64,000 nt of DNA from Alexandriicola marinus (GTDB lineage Bacteria; Pseudomonadota; Alphaproteobacteria; Rhodobacterales; Rhodobacteraceae). The notes beneath the pieces are model-generated. The model saw only the letters and a list, made by a program, of their open reading frames with translations. It was not told the origin of the DNA and searched no databases. The stretch covers positions 809,536 through 873,535 of the forward strand of contig NZ_RBVZ01000001.1 in NCBI RefSeq assembly GCF_004000435.1, read 5' to 3'. Both the position numbers and the translations under genes were made by a program. Positions 46,853-55,460 of this stretch are shown piece by piece (position 1 is the stretch's first letter; every line of letters starts with the position of its first letter).

Positions 46853-47035
46853 TACGTTTCTCCTGCGCTTGCGGGTGAATTGCGTGCGCCGAGAATAGAG
46901 TGCTGCTGCCGGGCCGACTTTGATCTCGCTCATATTGGTGGGGGAATCGCGCTGTTAGGCTCTGCTCGATGCAAGACCGGCGTCACGGGGGCAATCCTCC
47001 GGGGTCGGGCTGCACCATGTGTGACCGGAGGCAGG

Positions 47036-48307
47036 ATGACATTCGCCGGAACAGGGGCCGGACTGGCCCTCGATTTCCCCTCTCCCCCCATGGGATCGGC
47101 GATCGACGAGGTCGTGACCGAAGAGGCCGGCGTTCGGCCTCCGCGCGGCGCGTCCCTGCATGTCACGCCGCTCGTCTCCGAAGGAGAGGTCGTGGCGAAA
47201 GGCGCGGCCCTGGCCTGCCTACGGCATGCGCCCGACATCTGTTTCGCAGCGCCCATCGCGGGCCGGGTCGCCCGGCTCGATCTGTTGCCGGGGCGCAAGC
47301 TCTCGGAAATCGTGCTGTTCCGCGAGAACGAAGACGCGGTGGAGCACCACGACACGTCCCGTGCGGGCACTGCTGCCGGGGTGAGGCATCTGATGCAAGT
47401 CGCGGGCTTCTGGCCCCGGATCAGGCGGCGGCCCTTCGGCGGCATGCCGTCGCAATCGGAACAGCCCTCCGCCATCATCGTCATGGCGATCGACACGCGG
47501 CCCTTCGCCCCCGATCCGCGCCGGGCGATCAAGGGGCAGGCGGAAGTCTTCGACCGCGGGCTTGCCGCGCTCGCCGAACTGACCGACGGGCCGGTGCATG
47601 TCATCTGTGCCGAGGACGATCCTGTCCGGATCGCGCCGGGCCTTGGCGGGGGCCGCGTGCGGGTTGCCCGCTGTGGTCGTCGCCATCCTCAGGGCTCGGC
47701 CGGCATCCGGATCCACGATCTGTGTCCCGCTGCTCTCGACACGCCGGTCTGGGATCTGGGCGCCGAGGATGTGGCCGCGCTCGGCGCGCTCGTCGAGAGC
47801 GGCGAATTGCCGATGACGCGGCTCGTGAACATCGCCGGCGCCGCGCTTCGCGAGGCCCGCATTGTCCGGACCCATCCCGGTGCAGACCTGCGGCAACTGA
47901 CCCAACGCTATGTGGAGCGGGGGCCGCATGTCCTGATGTCGGGATCGCCGCTCGACGGGCACATGGCCCATTGGCTCGCCCCACGCCACCGCCAGATCAC
48001 CGTCCTGCCGCGGGAGGCTGTCCCGGACAAACCCCATTGGCTGATCGCCGCGCTGACGCGCGCGTCGCGCGCCAATCCGGTGATCCCGACGGCAGCACTC
48101 GATCAGGCGCTGGCCGCCGCCATGCCGGCGATCCCGTTCATCCGCGCGCTGAGTGCCAGCGATGACGAAACGGCGATGAAACTGGGCGTCCTGTCCCTGC
48201 TGGAGGAGGATCTCGCGCTGGCGGATTACGTTCTGAGCCAGTCGGGCCAGCTGACGGCCGATTTGCGCGGGATGCTCGACCGGATCGAGACGGAGTATGC
48301 TGCATGA
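47036..48307 (+). CDS. nqrA: Nqr complex subunit A
   Basis: 423 residues from ATG 47036 (SD GAGGCAGG just upstream), slightly shorter than typical NqrA (~447). The N-terminus (AIDEVVTEEAGVRPPRGASLHVTPLVSEGEVVAKGAAL) is the NqrA barrel-sandwich domain, which continues FAAPIAGRVARLDLLPGRKLSEI. Then IVMAIDTRPFAPDP, HVLMSGSPLDGHMAHWL and a C-terminal helical part follow. NqrA is the cytoplasmic quinone-proximal subunit of the Na+-pumping NADH:quinone reductase. It is first in a nine-gene operon and overlaps nqrB by 4 bp. Confidence 0.9.
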   Translation: MTFAGTGAGLALDFPSPPMGSAIDEVVTEEAGVRPPRGASLHVTPLVSEGEVVAKGAALACLRHAPDICFAAPIAGRVARLDLLPGRKLSEIVLFRENEDAVEHHDTSRAGTAAGVRHLMQVAGFWPRIRRRPFGGMPSQSEQPSAIIVMAIDTRPFAPDPRRAIKGQAEVFDRGLAALAELTDGPVHVICAEDDPVRIAPGLGGGRVRVARCGRRHPQGSAGIRIHDLCPAALDTPVWDLGAEDVAALGALVESGELPMTRLVNIAGAALREARIVRTHPGADLRQLTQRYVERGPHVLMSGSPLDGHMAHWLAPRHRQITVLPREAVPDKPHWLIAALTRASRANPVIPTAALDQALAAAMPAIPFIRALSASDDETAMKLGVLSLLEEDLALADYVLSQSGQLTADLRGMLDRIETEYAA

Positions 48308-49086
48308 CACGGGGGCTCTGGAATCGCGAAACGGTGGCGCTGATGCTGATCGCGGCCTATCTTCCGCTGGCCCTGTTCTGGCTCTGGTCGGGCGGCGCGG
48401 ATGCGGTCGCGCGGCTGGGCCTTGCGGCGCTGGTCATCGGTGTCTGGCACCTCGTCTTCATGCTGGCACGCGCGCAGGCGCCATCGCTGGCGGCATTGGT
48501 GAGCGCGCTTGCCATCGCGATGCTGGCGCCCGAGGAACTTGGCGTTCTGCGCATGGTTCTGGGCATCAGTTTCGGTGTCGTGATGGGAGAGCTGGTCTTC
48601 GGCGGCTGGGGCCGCAATGTCGTGAACCCGGCCACGATTGCCCTGTCGTTTCTGGGCTTTGGCTTTCCGGCCTTCGACTGGCCGGTCTTCGACCCGCAGG
48701 TCGCCTGGGCCGCGATCCCGGCGATCGTGATCGGCGTGGCGACAGGCGTCATGCCGGGGGCGCTTTTCGCAGGTGCGATCCTGACCGGGCTTGTGGCCTA
48801 TGCCGGCGGTGTCCTCGGCGGGCCGGTCATCCTGATGGCGGGGATCGTGCTCGTCCTTCTGGTGGCCGATCCCGTGACATCTGCCGCCACCACCCTGGGC
48901 CGCTGGATCCACGGCGCGCTCTATACCGCACTCGTGGCGCTGTTCGCATCGGGCTGGGCTGGTGCAGCGCCCGTCCAGATCGCGGTGGCCGCCGCCCTTC
49001 TTGCCTCGCTGGCAGCCCCGCTCCTCGATGAGGCGGCGCTGGCGATCTGGCTTGCCAAACGCAGGAGACGTCATGGCAGAACGTGA
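48304..49086 (+). CDS. nqrB: Very short NqrB lacking the covalent FMN site
   Basis: 260 residues against ~410 in Vibrio cholerae. The NqrB/RnfD signature is present (GISFGVVMGELVFGGWGRNVVNPA, residues 87-110), as is the late motif ADPVTSAATTLGRWIHGALY (188-207). Missing are ~80 N-terminal residues and the segment with the flavinylation motif GYSGAT between these two blocks; the space there is PAFDWPVFDPQVAWAAIP. The quinone-site Gly-Gly-x-x-Glu of Vibrio NqrB reads IGVWHL. The frame is intact with 4-bp overlap upstream and 14-bp overlap with nqrC, so it is a natural short form rather than a decayed gene. Confidence 0.85.
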   Translation: MTRGLWNRETVALMLIAAYLPLALFWLWSGGADAVARLGLAALVIGVWHLVFMLARAQAPSLAALVSALAIAMLAPEELGVLRMVLGISFGVVMGELVFGGWGRNVVNPATIALSFLGFGFPAFDWPVFDPQVAWAAIPAIVIGVATGVMPGALFAGAILTGLVAYAGGVLGGPVILMAGIVLVLLVADPVTSAATTLGRWIHGALYTALVALFASGWAGAAPVQIAVAAALLASLAAPLLDEAALAIWLAKRRRRHGRT

Positions 49087-49867
49087 CTGGAACCCATGGC
49101 GCCGCTTGCTCGCCTTGCCGAACGAAAGCCGGACCAAGACCGTGATCGTGGCCTTTCTGGTCTCGGCGGTCTGTGCGGCGCTGGTCAGCGGGGCCACGGT
49201 CGCGCTGCGCCCGATCCAGGCGGCGAATCGCGCAGCAGAGGAACAGGCCCGGATCGCGGCGCTGGTCGACGGCATTCCCGGCATGGCCGCCATCCTCGAG
49301 CAATCGGGCGGCACGCTCAGCACTGTCGTGATCAACCTTGAAACCGGCCGCGCCGCCGACGGGGTGACGCCCGCGACGCTGGACGCCGCGCTCTCAGATC
49401 CGGCGAACTGGACCGCGCTCGAGGCGGGTGCCGATCTGGCGGGCCTTGGCCAGCGCCCTGATTTTGCGCAGGTCTTCTTTCTGCGCGAGGGCGACGAGGT
49501 GAGCCTTGTCCTGCTGCCGCTGAGTGGTCAGGGCTATGGCGGCATGATCGACGCGATCCTAGCGCTCCGGGGCGACATGAACACGATCGCGGGCATCGCC
49601 GTGACCCGGCATTCCGAAACGCCGGGCCTTGGCGGGCGCATCGAGGAAAGGTCCTGGCAGGCCAGTTTCCCGGGAACCGAGCTGCGCGACGACAGTGGAG
49701 AAATGCGCTTTCGCGTGGCGCGCGGGCCGTCATCCGGCGTGCACGAGGTCGACGGCATCACCGGTGCCACCCGCACCGGGCGCGGTGTCACCCAGATGGT
49801 GCGGTTCTGGCTCGGCCCCGATGGCTATGGGCCGCTTCTCGATGCCATCGCGCGGGGGGAGTTCTGA
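49073..49867 (+). CDS. nqrC: Nqr complex subunit C (covalent FMN carrier)
   Basis: 264 residues: N-terminal TM (about 22-42) and a periplasmic FMN-binding domain. The flavinylation motif is VDGITGATRTG, Thr233 being the expected ApbE target. NESRTKTVIVAFLVSAVCAALVSG is the classic NqrC start. It lies within the operon and overlaps nqrB by 14 bp. Confidence 0.93.
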   Translation: MAERDWNPWRRLLALPNESRTKTVIVAFLVSAVCAALVSGATVALRPIQAANRAAEEQARIAALVDGIPGMAAILEQSGGTLSTVVINLETGRAADGVTPATLDAALSDPANWTALEAGADLAGLGQRPDFAQVFFLREGDEVSLVLLPLSGQGYGGMIDAILALRGDMNTIAGIAVTRHSETPGLGGRIEERSWQASFPGTELRDDSGEMRFRVARGPSSGVHEVDGITGATRTGRGVTQMVRFWLGPDGYGPLLDAIARGEF

Positions 49868-49870
49868 GCC

Positions 49871-50536
49871 ATGGCCCGAACGATCGACTACCGAAAGATC
49901 CTCACTGAACCGCTGATCCGGCAAAACCCGGTGACCTTGCAGATCCTCGGCATCTGCTCGGCGCTTGCCGTCACGACGACGCTGGCCACCGCCGTGACCA
50001 TGTCGGTGTCGCTGACCGTGGTCCTGACCCTGTCGGCGGGTGTCATCAGCATGATCCGGCGGCATATCCCCGACACGATCCGCCTGATCGTGCAGATCGT
50101 GATCGTGGCCTCGCTGGTGATCGTGATCGATCAGCTGCTTCAGGCCTATTTCGCCGAGATCAGCCGTGCGCTGTCGGTCTATGTCGGGCTGATCACGACC
50201 AATTGCCTTGTCCTTGGCCGGACAGAGGCCTTTGCCCGTCACAACGCGCCCGGGCCCGCGATGGTCGATGCCTTTGGCAACGGGCTGGGCTATTCGCTGA
50301 TCCTGATCATCATCGGCGGCCTGCGGGAGCTGTTCGGCAAGGGCGAGCTGTTCGGCGTGCAGGTCCTGCCGCTGGCCGATGCGGGCGGCTGGTTCACGCC
50401 TCTGAGCCTGATGCTGCTGGCGCCCTCGGCATTCTTCCTGCTGGGTCTTCTGGTCTGGGCAATCCGGAGCCTGCTGCCCGAGCAGGCCGAGGCGCCGGAG
50501 CATGTGCCCCCCCTTCGGGCGGAGCCTGCGGAATGA
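49871..50536 (+). CDS. nqrD: Nqr complex subunit D
   Basis: A 221-residue membrane subunit with six TM helices. Cys29 (GICSALAVT) and Cys112 (TTNCLVLGRTEAFA) match the residues that, with two Cys of NqrE, hold the intramembrane 2Fe-2S cluster in Vibrio Nqr. The stop overlaps the nqrE start (ATGA). Confidence 0.95.
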   Translation: MARTIDYRKILTEPLIRQNPVTLQILGICSALAVTTTLATAVTMSVSLTVVLTLSAGVISMIRRHIPDTIRLIVQIVIVASLVIVIDQLLQAYFAEISRALSVYVGLITTNCLVLGRTEAFARHNAPGPAMVDAFGNGLGYSLILIIIGGLRELFGKGELFGVQVLPLADAGGWFTPLSLMLLAPSAFFLLGLLVWAIRSLLPEQAEAPEHVPPLRAEPAE

Positions 50537-51147
50537 CGGGGCTGTGGGATCTCTTCGTGATGGCGGCCTTCGTCGACAACATGCCGCTGACGCTGTTTCT
50601 GGGGCTGTGCACCTTTCTTGCGCTGTCGAAGCGGCCCGGTTCGGCCTTGGGCCTAGGCGTCGCGATGATCGGAGTTCTTGGTGTAACAGTGCCTTTGAAC
50701 AACCTGATATATAACGCGCTTCTGGCGCCGGGCGCGTGGAGCTGGGCGGGCTATCCCGACCTTGATCTGTCCTATCTCGCGCTGATCGCCTTCATCGGTG
50801 TGATCGCGGCGGCGGTGCAACTGCTCGAGATGGTTCTTGATCGCTTCTTTCCCGAGATTCACCGGGCCTTCGGTGTGTTCCTGCCCCTGTTGACCGTGCA
50901 ATGCGCGATCCTCGCCGGGAGCCTCTTCATGGTCGAGCGCAGCTATACGCTGGCTGAATCGGCCGTCTTCGGGCTGGGCAGCGGGGTCGGTTTTGCGGTG
51001 GCCGTCACCATGCTGGGCGCGATCCGGTCGCGGCTGGCCTATGCCGACCTGCCGGCGGGCCTGCGGGGCCTTGGCATCGCGTTCGTTCTCGCGGGGCTCA
51101 TGTCGCTGGGCTTTGCTTCCTTTGCACAGATGGCGGCGGCGCAATGA
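50533..51147 (+). CDS. nqrE: Nqr complex subunit E
   Basis: A 204-residue six-TM subunit, NqrD's inverted homologue. Cys26 (LGLCTFLALS) and Cys124 (TVQCAILAGS) complete the intramembrane 2Fe-2S site. ERSYTLAESAVFGLGSGVGF is typical of the family. 4-bp overlaps with nqrD and nqrF. Confidence 0.95.
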   Translation: MTGLWDLFVMAAFVDNMPLTLFLGLCTFLALSKRPGSALGLGVAMIGVLGVTVPLNNLIYNALLAPGAWSWAGYPDLDLSYLALIAFIGVIAAAVQLLEMVLDRFFPEIHRAFGVFLPLLTVQCAILAGSLFMVERSYTLAESAVFGLGSGVGFAVAVTMLGAIRSRLAYADLPAGLRGLGIAFVLAGLMSLGFASFAQMAAAQ

Positions 51148-52367
51148 CCGAGGTTGTTCTGGCCAGCCTCGTCATCGTGGCCCTGATCGTCGGTCTGGCG
51201 ATCGGGCTTCTGGTGTTGCGCTGGCGGCTTGTTCCAGCGACCGGGTTCGAGGTTCTGGTCAACGGTTCCATGCATCTTGATGCCCGGCGCGGCGACAAGC
51301 TTTTGGGCGTGCTACATGACGGCGGTGTCATGATCCCGGCCGCCTGCGGCGGCTCGGGCACCTGTGGGCTGTGTCGTGTGACCGTGACGGGTGAGGGCGC
51401 GGGCGGCGCGCAGGCCACCGAGATGGGGATCCTCTCGCCCCGGGAACGGCGCGCGAACGTTCGGCTTGCCTGCCAGACAAGCCTGCGGGGCGACTGTGCC
51501 GTCCAGGTGCCCGACGACATTCTCAGCGCGGGCGGGGGCTTTGCCTGCAAGGTCGCCTCGACCCGGATGCTGGCCCCGCTGATCCGCGAAATCGTCGTCG
51601 ATCTGCCGCCGGACCGGTCGTCGGATTTCCTGGCCGGCGACTTCATGCAGATCACCGCGCCACCCTATCGGCTTGATTTCGCACGTCTCGACGTGCCGCC
51701 GGAATACCGCGACGCTTGGGACATCGCGGGCTGGCGCAACATGAGCGTCAGCTCTGAAACCGACGTAACGCGCGCCTATTCGCTGGCCAGCCGGCCCGAG
51801 GATACCGGCCGCGCCGTGTTCAATATCCGGCTTGCGGTGCCGCCCGCCGGGCGCGAGACGGAGGTGCCGCCGGGGATCGTTTCGTCGTGGCTCTTCACGC
51901 TGGCGCCGGGCGATGACATCACGCTGTCCGGCCCGTTCGGGGATTTCCATGTGCAGCCGACGGATCGCGAAATGGTCTATGTCGGCGGTGGTGTCGGGAT
52001 GGCGCCCCTGCGCGCGATGATCCATCAGGAACTTGGGCGCGGCACGTCGCGGCGCGTCCGGTATTTCTATGGTGCGCGCACCGCTGCCGACCTGTTCTAT
52101 TCGGACGAGCTGGGCGAACTGGCCGCGCGGCACGGCAATTTCAGTTGGACGCCGGCCCTGTCGGACCCGGCCCCTGGCGATCGCTGGACCGGGGCCACAG
52201 GCTTCATCCACGAGGTTTTGCTGGACGAGATGCGCGGCCATCCGGCGCCCGAAGAATGCGAATACTACCTTTGCGGCCCGCCGCTGATGATCTCGGCCGT
52301 CCTGTCCACGCTGAAGCGACTGGGCGTCGAACCCGGTTCGATCTTCTATGACGATTTTGGAGCCTGA
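51144..52367 (+). CDS. nqrF: Nqr complex subunit F, NADH-oxidising flavoprotein
   Basis: 407 residues: one N-terminal TM (about 4-26), a 2Fe-2S ferredoxin domain (Cys68, Cys74, Cys77, Cys110; CGGSGTCGLC) and a ferredoxin-NADP reductase-like FAD/NADH domain (RAYSLASRP for FAD, VGGGVGMAPLRAMI for nucleotide, YLCGPPLMISAV and the C-terminal FYDDFG). It is the electron entry point of Nqr. Confidence 0.96.
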   Translation: MTEVVLASLVIVALIVGLAIGLLVLRWRLVPATGFEVLVNGSMHLDARRGDKLLGVLHDGGVMIPAACGGSGTCGLCRVTVTGEGAGGAQATEMGILSPRERRANVRLACQTSLRGDCAVQVPDDILSAGGGFACKVASTRMLAPLIREIVVDLPPDRSSDFLAGDFMQITAPPYRLDFARLDVPPEYRDAWDIAGWRNMSVSSETDVTRAYSLASRPEDTGRAVFNIRLAVPPAGRETEVPPGIVSSWLFTLAPGDDITLSGPFGDFHVQPTDREMVYVGGGVGMAPLRAMIHQELGRGTSRRVRYFYGARTAADLFYSDELGELAARHGNFSWTPALSDPAPGDRWTGATGFIHEVLLDEMRGHPAPEECEYYLCGPPLMISAVLSTLKRLGVEPGSIFYDDFGA

Positions 52368-52370
52368 TAC

Positions 52371-53348
52371 ATGTCGACATTGCCATTTCACCCCTCGAGA
52401 CGTGCCGCACTGGGATTGCTGGGCGCGGCCTTCGTGGCCCCGGGCACGGCGATGGCCGGGCAAATGGATGTTCTGGAGGGCGCGGCATTTGCAACGCGGT
52501 GGCGCGTTCTGGCACCTCGGGGCGCGGGCCTGGCGCAGCTGCGGCCCGAGATCGAGGCCCTGTTTGCGCAGATCGATAGACAGTTCTCGCCGTGGCGATC
52601 TGACAGTGAAATCAGTCGCTTCAATGCCGAAGCTGAGGGAATACATACCGCTGGCACCGATCTGGCCCGGGTGGCGGAGGCCGCGCTTGATCTCGCGCGG
52701 CGGAGCGAGGGGGCCTTTGACCCGACGGTCGGGCCGCTTGTGGCGCAGCGCGGCTTTGGCCCGATTTCCCATGGCGCGGCCCCGGATTGGCGGGGCCTCG
52801 GGGCCGGGCAAGGCACCCTGACAAAGGCTCGTGCCGACCTGACGCTCGATCTGTGTGGCATCGCCAAGGGATGGGCGCTCGACCGAGCGGCGGAAATCGT
52901 CCGCGGGGCGGGAGCGCGTGATTTCCTGTTCGAGATCGGGGGCGAATTCGTGACGGCGGGCCATCATCCCGACGGACGCGACTGGCGGGTCGCGGTCGAG
53001 GCGCCGGTACCGTTCGATCCCGGGACAACCGCATTGCGCCTGCCGCCGGGGGCCGCCGTGGCGACCTCGGGCACCCGGGCGCAAAGCTATGATCTCAACG
53101 GGCGGCTCTATAGCCACATCATCGCGCCGCCCGAGGGCCGCGCGACATTTGTCGGGCACCGGTCCGTCACGGTGATCGCGGCGGATGCAATGACGGCCGA
53201 CGGCTGGGCCACGGCGCTGTGCGCGGCGGGCGAAGAGGCCGGGCCCGACCTTGCCGCAGGCCAGGACATCACGGCCCTTTTCCAGTTCGACACGGGCGGC
53301 ACGCGGCGGATCATCCGGTCGGGCGGTATGTCCGACCTGATCGTCTAG
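52371..53348 (+). CDS. apbE: ApbE flavin:protein FMN transferase
   Basis: 325 residues with a Tat/Sec-like leader (PSRRAALGLLGAAFVAPGTAMA). It attaches FMN to Thr of NqrC (and normally NqrB). Motifs are DRQFSPWRSDSEISRFN, GAFDPTVGPLV, DLCGIAKGWALDRAAEI, FEIGGEFVTAG and VATSGTRAQSYDLNGRLYSHIIAP. It starts 3 bp after nqrF, so it is dedicated to this operon. Confidence 0.95.
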   Translation: MSTLPFHPSRRAALGLLGAAFVAPGTAMAGQMDVLEGAAFATRWRVLAPRGAGLAQLRPEIEALFAQIDRQFSPWRSDSEISRFNAEAEGIHTAGTDLARVAEAALDLARRSEGAFDPTVGPLVAQRGFGPISHGAAPDWRGLGAGQGTLTKARADLTLDLCGIAKGWALDRAAEIVRGAGARDFLFEIGGEFVTAGHHPDGRDWRVAVEAPVPFDPGTTALRLPPGAAVATSGTRAQSYDLNGRLYSHIIAPPEGRATFVGHRSVTVIAADAMTADGWATALCAAGEEAGPDLAAGQDITALFQFDTGGTRRIIRSGGMSDLIV

Positions 53349-53356
53349 GGAGGGGC

Positions 53357-53536
53357 ATGATGGAAATCCTCTTTGCGATCGTGATCGTCAGCCTTGCCGC
53401 CGGTGGGATCGGGCTGGGCCTTGCCTTGGGGCGGGGGCCGGCCAAGACCAGTTGCGGCGCAGCCGAGGGGCTTGCAATCGAGCGGTGCGAGGATTGTCCT
53501 CTCAGGCGCAGGCACGCGGAAAAGGAGCCGTCATGA
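53357..53536 (+). CDS. nqrM: NqrM (DUF539) maturation factor
   Basis: 59 residues: one TM (about 4-25) and a Cys-rich tail (SCGAAEGLAIERCEDCP; Cys33, Cys44, Cys47). NqrM is required for inserting the 2Fe-2S centre into NqrD/E in Vibrio. The length and spacing fit. It has a GGGAGGGG SD and overlaps the CBS gene by 4 bp. Confidence 0.9.
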   Translation: MMEILFAIVIVSLAAGGIGLGLALGRGPAKTSCGAAEGLAIERCEDCPLRRRHAEKEPS

Positions 53537-53925
53537 CGGAATTCACGATCGAGGCGATCATGCGTCGCGACATCACCATGCTGACCGAGGACACGCCGAT
53601 CCGGCGGGCAGTCGCGGTTCTCGTGGATACGCGGGCGGCGGCGGCGCCGGTTCTGGGGGATGACGGGCGGCTGATAGGCATCCTTACCCAGAAGGACTGC
53701 TTTCGCCCGGCGCTTCATGCCAGCTATCACCGGGAATGGACGGGCCGGGTCGCAGATCACATGTCGCGTGAGGTTGTCACCGTCGACATCGGCGATGACG
53801 TGATCCGCGTGGCCGAGATGTTCATGGATCAGCCGCACCGCGTGTTTCCCGTCCTCGATGGGGGGAGTGTCGCGGGGCTGGTGCACCGGTCCGACGTGCT
53901 CGCGCTGCTGACGCGGGTGGGCTGA
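53533..53925 (+). CDS. Two-CBS-domain protein, last gene of the nqr operon
   Basis: 130 residues made of a CBS pair only: IEAIMRRDITMLTEDTPIRRAVAVL and ADHMSREVVTVDIGDDVIRVAEMF, each with a PVL-DG core (APVLGDDGRLIGILTQKD; FPVLDGGSVAGLVHRSD). CBS pairs bind adenine nucleotides and act as energy sensors. Its start overlaps the nqrM stop (ATGA), so it is part of the Nqr unit and may tune the pump to adenylate status. That role is inference; a CBS protein is not a standard Nqr component. Confidence 0.85.
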   Translation: MTEFTIEAIMRRDITMLTEDTPIRRAVAVLVDTRAAAAPVLGDDGRLIGILTQKDCFRPALHASYHREWTGRVADHMSREVVTVDIGDDVIRVAEMFMDQPHRVFPVLDGGSVAGLVHRSDVLALLTRVG

Positions 53926-53933
53926 CGCCGCGA

Positions 53934-55037
53934 TCAGGTGCTGCGATGCAGCCGATCTTCGCGTTCCTGCAACTTGCGTGACCAGGTTTCATCTTCAGGA
54001 CTTTGCAGAAGCTTCTTCAAAAGGCTCTGATAGGCCTTTTGTTCCAGTCTTTGCTGATCCTCGGTCACCGGTCTGCGGGTCAGCAGACGCCGTGTCATCG
54101 CTACGATATCGCGCGCCTGGAAAGACTTCTGTTCGACGCTTTCCACGGCGTCCGACATGAGATCGAGAACAACGCTGTCCGAACTTCCCGAGATGTGCAC
54201 CGGATTACCAACCAGCATCCGGAACGGCGCGATCCCGGCTTCGGTCGCGGCGTCGCGGACATGCTGGGCCAGCACATCTTCCAGATGGGATGCGGCAGCG
54301 GTCATCGGTGGTTCGCACAGGCAGACGAACGCGCCGTTCCCGCGATAGGAAAACGCGCCGCGTTCCGAGGTCAGGGCGTTTCTGACAGCCCGGGCCGCCA
54401 CTTCGACAAGCCGAATGAAATCCTCGGAGGATTTCTCACGGTAGTGCCGTTCAACATCGGCAATCTTGACGGCGCGGAACGCCGCGTCCAGTTCGCAGGA
54501 CCGTGCCAGTTCCAGAACATAATTTTCGAATTCGCGATGACCCAGGGCAACCTCGCGGGATTTCAGGGGTATCGGCTGCGCCAGTCTGAAGACCTTTGCG
54601 CCGTCGCCGGTCTCGCGAAACTGACCGGCCATCAGCGGTTGCTGGGCCGCCTGCAACTGCTCATGCACCACACGGCGGGCCTCGATGATCCGGGTTCTGA
54701 GTTCAAGAAGATCGAAGGGCTTGGTGATGTAATCGGTGGCGCCCGCGGCAAAGGCGCGGTCGAGATAGGTTTTTTCGTCCATTGCCGTCAGCATCAGGAT
54801 CGGGCTGTCGCGGTAATCGGGCGTGTCGCGGATCAGCCGGACAAGCGATATCCCGTCGACTTCGGGCATCTGAATATCGACCAGGAAGCAATCGAACTGT
54901 GTATCGGAATCGGCAATATATTCGAGGGCGGCCTTGCCATGCGGTGCGGTCGTGACGCGGTGATACCCGGTGACTGTCAGGATCTCGGTCAGCAGCTCAA
55001 GCACGCTACCGTCATCATCGACGACCAGAATTTCCAT
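53934..55037 (-). CDS. Response regulator with degenerate GGDEF-like output domain (paralogue 1)
   Basis: 367 residues from ATG 55037. The REC domain (1-125) has Asp54 (CFLVDIQMPEVDG) and the Lys of YITKPFDLLELR. The output domain (~165-310) follows the GGDEF fold (REFENYVLELARSCELDAAFRAVKI), but the signature loop reads FSYRGNGAFVCLCE, so it cannot be a cyclase. The C-terminal ~60 residues are helical and charged. A paralogue with the same layout is encoded at 58632-59807, on the other side of a kinase and a P450 gene. Confidence 0.85.
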   Translation of the reverse strand: MEILVVDDDGSVLELLTEILTVTGYHRVTTAPHGKAALEYIADSDTQFDCFLVDIQMPEVDGISLVRLIRDTPDYRDSPILMLTAMDEKTYLDRAFAAGATDYITKPFDLLELRTRIIEARRVVHEQLQAAQQPLMAGQFRETGDGAKVFRLAQPIPLKSREVALGHREFENYVLELARSCELDAAFRAVKIADVERHYREKSSEDFIRLVEVAARAVRNALTSERGAFSYRGNGAFVCLCEPPMTAAASHLEDVLAQHVRDAATEAGIAPFRMLVGNPVHISGSSDSVVLDLMSDAVESVEQKSFQARDIVAMTRRLLTRRPVTEDQQRLEQKAYQSLLKKLLQSPEDETWSRKLQEREDRLHRST

Positions 55038-55460
55038 TGACGAACGCTCACCCAGGATCGTGTTGCGCAAAACCTTAATACCCAACCGCTAACGATCCGA
55101 AACTGCCCGGAGAATCCGGCGTTTCTGAAGCAACATTGCGTCAGGAATATGGCATGCGGATGCCGCGAGATATCCCTTGGTGGGTCAAACGATTATGTCG
55201 CCCATTTTTTCCTGGACAGGTCGCATAAGAGCCTGTTTGGCAGGATTTTAGGAGGATTGTCGCGAAAAATATCCCCTTGGCACCGCGTTTGTCGCAATGC
55301 CGAGAACAGTGTTTTTCCAAATGCGCAGAAGGGCGCGATGAATCGTTGCCGGGATGAGGGAATCTGAATAAATTAATGAATTACAGGATGTTGATCCCGG
55401 ATCCTCGGGACATCGTGTCAAAGTCTGCACGCACGATGGCCGTAATTCCTACAAGCCTGC
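55038..55460. other. 423-bp AT-richer intergenic region between divergent regulator and kinase genes
   Basis: No gene is seen. It should hold both divergent promoters. A small inverted repeat TCCCG-N6-CGGGA lies near 55397-55412; no confident promoter hexamers. Confidence 0.4.

Noticed and set aside
47036-53536. Rnf complex rather than Nqr
   Set aside because: NqrA and NqrF (with ferredoxin and FAD/NADH domains) plus nqrM are specific to Nqr. RnfB- and RnfC-type ferredoxin subunits are absent.
53934-55037. Active diguanylate cyclase of PleD type
   Set aside because: The GGDEF signature is replaced by RGNGAF, and the catalytic acidic residues are missing.
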